From Oscillospiraceae bacterium (GTDB taxonomy: Bacteria; Bacillota; Clostridia; Oscillospirales; Acutalibacteraceae): a DNA stretch of 43,378 nucleotides. The DNA lies in the NCBI GenBank assembly GCA_015066005.1, contig SVPF01000022.1, positions 1 through 43,378 on the forward strand, in the 5' to 3' direction. The notes under the pieces are model-generated. The model did no database searches, had not been told where the DNA came from, and saw nothing but the letters and a program-made list of their open reading frames with translations. Of this stretch, positions 39,153 to 43,378 are shown piece by piece; the first letter of the stretch is position 1; the number at the start of each line of letters is the position of its first letter. The position numbers and the translations under genes were made by a program.

Positions 39153-41243
39153 TTACAGTGTAACGGTTACACCGTCAACGATAACAGTGAGATTATCACG
39201 ATTCTGTAAACCAAACGAGCCATTATTGAAAACGAAGTGATCTTTAATGTTTTCTGCAGTAATTGCAACACCGTTATAAGTACAGTTATTAAAGGTCAAG
39301 GTTACATTCTTGTTCGCATAGTTTGCACTCTGGAAATCAAGGTCAGCCTTGAACTCACAGTTTGTAAAGGTATTGGTTGCTCCACCAGCAGTAAAACGAA
39401 TCGCATCTTCACTCCAAGTGTTATCAAACGTAACGGTATCAAAGGTTGATGCCTTAACGGTAGAAATATAAACACTTGTACTGTCGAAGGTCGAGTTGCT
39501 GACATTTACATAGCCTCTGACCGTGCTGTTGCTCGGTCCGAACGAAACGGCGGAACCTTTGACCTTGATAGTGGAATCGGTGATGTTCGTAGTGCCGTTC
39601 ATGTTCTTGAATACAAAACCGGAGCTTAAACCCCAAAGACTGTCGGCCTCGGTAATGGTAAGACCGGAAACATTAGTCACGGAAGCGGTGGTATCGGAAC
39701 CGCTGGCGATCAGCAGCAATCCCTGAGTTGCCATTGCACCCTCAACGGTTGTATTCTTGATAGTCGTATCGGATCCGGAAACGGTAAGACCGTAGTCAGT
39801 GCCGGCAGACTGATACACAACGTTCTCAATAGTGGTATTGTTACCCTTAATGGTCGTAGTACCTACAGACTGAATGGTCATATCCTTTACTGTCAAGGCA
39901 TCTGCGGTAACAGTAGCACCGTTGGAAGCAACGGTAGTATTGTCGGCACCGTTACCAACAAGAATGATGTTAGAGGAACCGTTAAGCGCATCAGCAATGT
40001 TATTTACGGATACCGTATTGCCTGCGGTAGAGTTAATAGTAACGCTGTCACCTGCAGTCAGGTTTTCAAGAACTTCGTTGAGCTGCTTTTCAGCTTCGCT
40101 GAGCTTGGTGTAAACAACGGTAATGTTGCTCTTCTTTGCCTGAGAGAAAGGCGTAAAGTAATCAGTGCTGAAGGTTACAACACCGGTAGCGGAATCATAG
40201 CTTGCCCAAGTGGTAGAAGGCATCATACCATCCTTATATACCTTTACATCGTTCCTGCCCGCACCGATAGGAAGTTCTACCTTAATATCGTTATAATTGT
40301 AAATTTTGTGACCGGAAGCATTTACAAAAGGATTGATATAGTCGGCAACACCATCTACATAAATTTCATAACCGTTTGCAACCTGATTTGCAGTGAGCTG
40401 ACCGCCATAGCCGTTTGCAGCATTCTTTACGGTGAGCTTCAAAGAAGAAATGTCGGCAGAAGACAACTGTGCCCCCGCGGGAACGGTTACTTTAATAGTA
40501 CCGTAAGGCATCTTAGCGGTGAAAACAACCGCTTCACCTAATATACCGTTGTTATTAACAATAGCAGCACTATCGTTAACCGACAGGAATTCAGCGTTTA
40601 CATCATATTGATCATCAAAGCTGTCCTTTTCACTTGTCAGCTGAGTTGCAAGGATTTGAATGGTGAAATCAGAACCGATTGACTTGTTCTGATATTCGTT
40701 GCCTGCGCTTTCACGCATCTTAAGCGCAAGAGTGACAGTATCGGCTTCGTCTGCCAAAAGATCACCGCTTGCGTTACCGGGCATACCTGCAAGAACCTCG
40801 GTAAGAGTACCTACGGGCTCAACACCGGCGAGCGCGGTGCGGTCTGCAACCTGAACAGCGGGATCTACAAAATAAACATCAATCACATCTGCAAGATTGG
40901 AAACGTCACCGTTTGCAAAAATGTTGAACTGATACTTAAGTGCAAGTGTGCCAACGTTGCTGATCTTAATGTGGCGAACCTCGGTATAGCCGGGTTCCCA
41001 TTTATCGTTGTTAAAGATTGCCCCTGTTGATGCATCAGCCCAAACAGTATCTTCAGCGTTAGGATCCAACTTGCCTTCAGCCCAGTGCATTTCCACGTCA
41101 AGCGTACCCGATTGAATAATGTTTACGCCTGCGGTTACAGAGTCCGTAAACCAAGCGAATGTTGTTCCGATAAGCATTGATACGCAAAGCAATAATGACA
41201 GGGCGCTTGCAATCAACGCTTTTTTTGTTGATTTTTTTGACAT
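39153..41243 (-). CDS. SipW-dependent-type secreted surface protein with beta-helix
   Basis: 696 residues from ATG 41243 with AAGGAGG upstream. Signal peptide 1-31 carries the TasA/CalY-like 'TTFAWFTDSV' cut region (27-36), so export by a SipW-class signal peptidase is expected. Residues 40-205 resemble the camelysin/TasA beta-sandwich ('GTLDVEMHWAEG', 'WEPGYTEVRHIKISNVGTLALKY'). Residues about 220-375 form a second beta-rich domain; about 410-695 is a run of N/T/S/V-rich turns of a right-handed beta-helix ('TTIENVVYQS', 'TTIKNTTV'). No SipW gene lies in the window. Codon choice (TCC, CCG, CTG) differs from most neighbours, a possible sign of transfer. Likely fibre-like or binding function; control by the divergent XRE regulator is likely. 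Confidence 0.85.
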   Translation of the reverse strand: MSKKSTKKALIASALSLLLCVSMLIGTTFAWFTDSVTAGVNIIQSGTLDVEMHWAEGKLDPNAEDTVWADASTGAIFNNDKWEPGYTEVRHIKISNVGTLALKYQFNIFANGDVSNLADVIDVYFVDPAVQVADRTALAGVEPVGTLTEVLAGMPGNASGDLLADEADTVTLALKMRESAGNEYQNKSIGSDFTIQILATQLTSEKDSFDDQYDVNAEFLSVNDSAAIVNNNGILGEAVVFTAKMPYGTIKVTVPAGAQLSSADISSLKLTVKNAANGYGGQLTANQVANGYEIYVDGVADYINPFVNASGHKIYNYNDIKVELPIGAGRNDVKVYKDGMMPSTTWASYDSATGVVTFSTDYFTPFSQAKKSNITVVYTKLSEAEKQLNEVLENLTAGDSVTINSTAGNTVSVNNIADALNGSSNIILVGNGADNTTVASNGATVTADALTVKDMTIQSVGTTTIKGNNTTIENVVYQSAGTDYGLTVSGSDTTIKNTTVEGAMATQGLLLIASGSDTTASVTNVSGLTITEADSLWGLSSGFVFKNMNGTTNITDSTIKVKGSAVSFGPSNSTVRGYVNVSNSTFDSTSVYISTVKASTFDTVTFDNTWSEDAIRFTAGGATNTFTNCEFKADLDFQSANYANKNVTLTFNNCTYNGVAITAENIKDHFVFNNGSFGLQNRDNLTVIVDGVTVTL

Positions 41244-41313
41244 TTGTTTTTCCTCCTTAATTCTTTGCTTAAAACTGCGTGTGCCACAAAAAATAAGCAA
41301 TTATTCATTTTAC

Positions 41314-41342
41314 ATTCTACTCAATTCTTGAGTAAATGTCAA
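41314..41342 (-). promoter_or_regulatory. Sigma-A promoter of the SipW-type gene with operator in the spacer
   Basis: Minus strand: -35 TTGACA (41337-41342), 17-bp spacer, -10 TAGAAT (41314-41319). The 17-bp palindrome at 41318-41334 fills the spacer, so a bound repressor would block RNA polymerase. Confidence 0.85.
41318..41334. promoter_or_regulatory. Operator palindrome 1, TACTCAA-TTC-TTGAGTA
   Basis: Perfect 7-bp arms about a 3-bp centre, between the -35 and -10 of the surface-protein promoter. Confidence 0.75.
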
Positions 41343-41360
41343 TACTCAATTTATGAGTAT
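41342..41360. promoter_or_regulatory. Operator palindrome 2, ATACTCA-ATTTA-TGAGTAT
   Basis: Perfect 7-bp arms about a 5-bp centre, 24 to 25 bp (centre to centre) from palindrome 1 with the same TACTCA/TGAGTA half-sites. It lies upstream of the divergent XRE gene and may also control it. Confidence 0.75.
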
Positions 41361-41388
41361 GGTATTTATATTATGTGAGGCGATGAAT

Positions 41389-41592
41389 GTGAATTATAGG
41401 GAACGTATGCGTGCTTTGAGAGAGGATAATGATTTAACTCAAGCGCAGGTTGCGAAAATTATTAACAAATCCCAACAAGGCTATAATCATATAGAAATAG
41501 GCCGAGCAGAGCTCAAAATAGAAGATTTAATAAAGCTTTGTGACTTTTATAAGGTGTCGGCTGATTATTTCATAGGGAGAAAAGATAAATAG
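41389..41592 (+). CDS. Small XRE-family repressor
   Basis: 67 residues from GTG 41389, which has GAGG 8 nt upstream; ATG 41383 in the same frame is too close to that site. Almost only the helix-turn-helix: 'MRALREDNDLTQAQVAKIIN', 'QQGYNHIEIGRAELKIEDLI', 'KVSADYFIGR'. Such one-domain XRE proteins bind twin palindromes as dimers. The two TACTCA/TGAGTA palindromes in the shared promoter region are the obvious binding sites, making this the likely repressor of the surface-protein gene and of itself. Confidence 0.88.
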   Translation: MNYRERMRALREDNDLTQAQVAKIINKSQQGYNHIEIGRAELKIEDLIKLCDFYKVSADYFIGRKDK

Positions 41593-41630
41593 CACCCGAT
41601 TCTATTTTGGAATCAGGTGCTATTCTTTAT
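41588..41630 (+). terminator. Terminator of the small XRE gene
   Basis: Arms 41588-41602 (AATAGCACC.GATTC) and 41610-41624 (GAATC.GGTGCTATT), one mismatch, followed by CTTTATTT. It starts inside the last codons of the gene. Confidence 0.88.
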
Positions 41631-41715
41631 TTGTAGGGTCAGGCATCCTCGACTGACTGTTCCGACGGTTCAAATCTATATTGTTCTAAATTTCAGGATA
41701 TTGCCCGTAGAAAAT

Positions 41716-41760
41716 CACGGCAAAGCCGTGTATATCATCAATTGCTTTCGCAATGGATGA
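41716..41760. repeat. Two adjacent hairpins, remnant of a clostridial repeat
   Basis: CACGGC-AAA-GCCGTG (41716-41730) and TCATCAATTGC-TTTC-GCAATGGATGA (41736-41760, with one mismatch). The TCATC/GGATGA palindromes resemble short repeats scattered in gut clostridial genomes. Nothing else is seen in 41631-41758 apart from these. Confidence 0.5.
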
Positions 41761-41761
41761 A

Positions 41762-41798
41762 ACAAAAAAACTTGCCGTAGCAAGTCTTTTTTGTTTGG
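41762..41798. terminator. Bidirectional terminator next to the TetR gene
   Basis: Stem ACTTGC (41770-41775) / GCAAGT (41780-41785), A-run before and T-run after, so it works on both strands; it would end the TetR transcript. Confidence 0.85.
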
Positions 41799-41836
41799 TT
41801 TTTACAAACCATTATGATGCCGCTTTGTTTTGACAC

Positions 41837-42355
41837 TTATCTTCCCCTATATTCTGATTTTAACACCTCTGCCATTTCTTCGGGGGATTCCTGACATCCG
41901 CCCGCAAGCCACAACTTGATAATAGCATTAAGCCCATTTCTAAAAAATTCAATATGATACTTAATGTTGCTATCAATATGTTCTTGTTCAGCTCGCCTTG
42001 TATCATATATCGAAATAAGGTGTTTGTCATCATAACACAGCTTGAAATAGGTTTTATAGAAAATTTGGTTTTCTTTAATATGCTTGAACATCTTTAGCGC
42101 ACCCGTGTGCTCATTAAAATAATCGTAATCAGCAAACAAATTGCTGAAATCATTTTCGAGCTTTTCTCGCGTTTTATCGGCAAGGTCAAATATGTCAATA
42201 TAATTTGCATAGAAGGTGCTGCGGTTCAACTCTGTCATTTTAATAAGGTCCGAAACGGTAATGTCCTTAATTTCACGGGTTTGCAGCAGTTCTATAAACG
42301 CCCGTTCGATTTTCTCTTGTGACTCCTTGCGCCGCTTATTGTTTTTTACATTCAT
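41837..42355 (-). CDS. TetR/AcrR-family regulator
   Basis: 172 residues. N-terminal HTH 'KIERAFIELLQTREIKDITVSDLIKMTELNRSTFYANY' is TetR-type. The C-terminal part is an all-helical ligand/dimer domain of the kind in small Firmicute TetR proteins ('HIKENQIFYKTYFKLCYDD'). GGAGAA precedes ATG. Divergent from two membrane-protein genes; a pair of inverted 16-bp sites in the gap (42415-42430 and 42482-42497) are probable operators, so it likely represses them. Confidence 0.9.
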   Translation of the reverse strand: MNVKNNKRRKESQEKIERAFIELLQTREIKDITVSDLIKMTELNRSTFYANYIDIFDLADKTREKLENDFSNLFADYDYFNEHTGALKMFKHIKENQIFYKTYFKLCYDDKHLISIYDTRRAEQEHIDSNIKYHIEFFRNGLNAIIKLWLAGGCQESPEEMAEVLKSEYRGR

Positions 42356-42414
42356 AATAATTCTCCATTATCCCAACATTTTTAACCAAACTGATGGTCG
42401 CTTTTTCTTTTATT

Positions 42415-42430
42415 CCAACACTTGTTGTTT
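42415..42430. promoter_or_regulatory. Candidate TetR operator 1
   Basis: CCAACACTTGTTGTTT; contains a 5-bp dyad CAACA-CT-TGTTG. It matches the site at 42482-42497 on the opposite strand in 14 of 16 positions or better. Confidence 0.55.
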
Positions 42431-42439
42431 AATTGGTGA

Positions 42440-42469
42440 TTGTTTTGTTTTAGCAAAAAATATTATACT
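42440..42469 (+). promoter_or_regulatory. Candidate promoter of the membrane-protein pair
   Basis: -35-like TTGTTT (42440-42445), 18-bp spacer, -10 TATACT (42464-42469). It lies between the two operator-like sites. The start would be near 42476. Confidence 0.55.
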
Positions 42470-42481
42470 AAAAATGCAATA

Positions 42482-42497
42482 AAAACACAAGTGTTGG
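42482..42497. promoter_or_regulatory. Candidate TetR operator 2
   Basis: On minus: CCAACACTTGTGTTTT, an inverted copy of operator 1, with its own dyad ACAC-AA-GTGT. It sits between the -10 region and the ribosome binding site of the 42520 gene. Confidence 0.55.
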
Positions 42498-42519
42498 TTT
42501 AATGAAAGGAGATTTCAAA

Positions 42520-42888
42520 ATGAAAAAGAGTAGTTTTATTGCATTGATATTAGGAACTGTAAGCGGAGTGCTTTTCGCGCTCGGTATGTGTATGGCACTT
42601 TTGCCCGAATGGAACGCCTTCACAGAGGGTGTAATTTTCGGAGCCATCGGCATCGTGCTTAGCATTGTTACTGCACTTATTTGGTGCAAAATGGAAAACA
42701 AAAAGCTGCCAAAGCTGAATGGAAAAAATATATTCCGCATCATATATGCCATTGTTTCCGCTTTAGTTTTGGGCGTAGGTATGTGTATGTGCCTTGTGTG
42801 GAATCAAATCGTTTGGGGCACACTTATAGGACTTCTCGGTATCATTATGCTGATTGCTCTCATTCCTATGATCAAAGGCATCAAATGA
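42520..42888 (+). CDS. Small four-segment membrane protein
   Basis: 122 residues from ATG 42520 with AAAGGAGA upstream; an in-frame ATG at 42502 overlaps that site. Four hydrophobic segments ('FIALILGTVSGVLFALGMCMAL', 'GVIFGAIGIVLSIVTALIW', 'IIYAIVSALVLGVGMCMCLVW', 'GTLIGLLGIIMLIALIPMI'). The segment 'LGMCMALLPEW' and later 'GVGMCMCLVWNQ' look like an internal duplication of a two-segment unit. I do not recognise a named function. Followed by another membrane gene with a 4-bp ATGA overlap. Confidence 0.85.
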   Translation: MKKSSFIALILGTVSGVLFALGMCMALLPEWNAFTEGVIFGAIGIVLSIVTALIWCKMENKKLPKLNGKNIFRIIYAIVSALVLGVGMCMCLVWNQIVWGTLIGLLGIIMLIALIPMIKGIK

Positions 42889-43378
42889 AAGCATTAAATC
42901 TTGTAAAAAGTCCTTATACAAGTCTTGCATTTAATATTGCATATGCAATTTGCAACTGTATTATAGGTTTTCTTAACCCTTCGTGGTGGTTTATTACGGT
43001 AGGTGCGTATTATACCGTACTTGCAATTACAAGGTTTTCTGTGTTGCAGGTTAAACGAAAAGCAAATGGCGATTATGATACCGAGCTTTTTGCACGGCGC
43101 ATTACGGGAATTTTATTGGTGTTGCTTTCTTTTTGCATAATAGGTGTAAACATAATGTCTGCCGTTAAGGATAGAGGTACCGCCTTTCACGAAATTGTAA
43201 TGATCGCCATTGCCACATATACATTTACTAAAATCACCGTTTCAATTATCGGTATTTGTGTTGATAATATAATCTATCATTTTGCCCTTTATGTAAAACC
43301 ATATGTAATCGCGAGAATTATCGCTGTCATCGTGAACAGCGACAGGAAGCGCTTGAATCAATTGAATGTTTTCCAAAA
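42885..43378 (+). CDS. Integral membrane protein, partial at window end
   Basis: Starts at ATG 42885, overlapping the previous stop (ATGA), and stays open to the end of the window (164 codons seen). Hydrophobic segments include 'FNIAYAICNCIIGFLNPSWWFITVG', 'ITGILLVLLSFCIIGVNIM' and 'HEIVMIAIATYTFTKITVSIIG'. Function unknown; co-transcribed with the 42520 gene and probably controlled by the divergent TetR regulator. From about 43257 the sequence becomes less typical ('VDNIIYHFALYVKPYVIARI'), and another frame opens into a Cys-rich stretch, so a frameshift or junction is possible. Confidence 0.75.
   Translation, partial: MKALNLVKSPYTSLAFNIAYAICNCIIGFLNPSWWFITVGAYYTVLAITRFSVLQVKRKANGDYDTELFARRITGILLVLLSFCIIGVNIMSAVKDRGTAFHEIVMIAIATYTFTKITVSIIGICVDNIIYHFALYVKPYVIARIIAVIVNSDRKRLNQLNVFQ

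Noticed and set aside
39237-40541. Several + strand open frames opposite the SipW-type gene
   Set aside because: Low-complexity mirror frames of the Thr/Val/Asn-rich coding strand; no start sites or family resemblance.
41716-41760. Toxin-antitoxin or small RNA gene after the XRE gene
   Set aside because: Only short palindromes typical of scattered repeats; no reading frame with a ribosome binding site and no promoter seen.

Overview
The window reads as chromosomal DNA of a low-to-moderate G+C anaerobic Clostridia-type Firmicute, probably an uncultured gut member of the Oscillospiraceae/Ruminococcaceae group. This is inferred from AGGAGG-type ribosome binding sites, sigma-A promoters, rho-independent terminators, gene families and gut-clostridial palindromic repeats; no marker gene fixes the taxon.

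Layout. 1-840: end of an AraC-type regulator and an unknown protein. 941-3893 (-): four-gene operon with a YczE/YitT-like membrane protein, a sugar-phosphate-isomerase-like TIM barrel, a D-2-hydroxyacid dehydrogenase and a nitroreductase. 4151-6307 (-): GH3 beta-glucosidase. 6520-6595 (-): tRNA-Thr(CGU), then an XRE regulator (+). 7122-12692 (-): nucleoside salvage operon deoC-deoD-deoB-cdd-pdp-tdk plus a DUF1287 protein. 12932-23188 (+), divergent from it: RDD membrane protein, a complete CUT1-type ABC importer (ATPase, two permeases, binding lipoprotein), a nuclease-like (SNase) lipoprotein and a 1179-residue Ig/repeat lipoprotein. 24328-28165 (-): dGTPase-like HD protein, two tandem DHH phosphoesterases and SurE, a nucleotide-turnover operon. 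28277-32699: radical SAM protein (+), FAD/Rieske oxidoreductase (-), and a Dabb/HAD/GNAT/5'-3' exonuclease operon (-). 33051-38964 (-): HAD-IIA phosphatase, malic enzyme, Ldh2-type malate/lactate dehydrogenase, GlpP-like antiterminator, SDR and isochorismatase-like hydrolase. 39153-41592: large SipW-type surface protein and a divergent XRE regulator with twin palindromic operators. 41837-43378: TetR regulator divergent from two small membrane proteins, the last cut by the window end.

The most unusual content is a set of three closely related small DUF559 (Vsr-like PD-(D/E)XK) nuclease genes, two of them enclosed in long imperfect inverted repeats whose right arm supplies the ribosome binding site of the nuclease gene. 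One of these elements (23844-24323) is bounded by a 32-bp perfect direct repeat of the surE 3' end. A gene-less copy of the repeat pair (23280-23423) lies beside the third nuclease gene. They look like small nuclease-carrying mobile elements related to palindromic (REP/MITE-like) repeats.

Other points: a GlpP-type antiterminator gene sits directly before a gene whose very short predicted leader holds an intrinsic terminator; the secreted nuclease/ABC operon sits back to back with the deo operon, suggesting (not proving) a link between extracellular nucleic-acid breakdown and nucleoside catabolism; several divergent promoter pairs can be read with near-consensus spacing.
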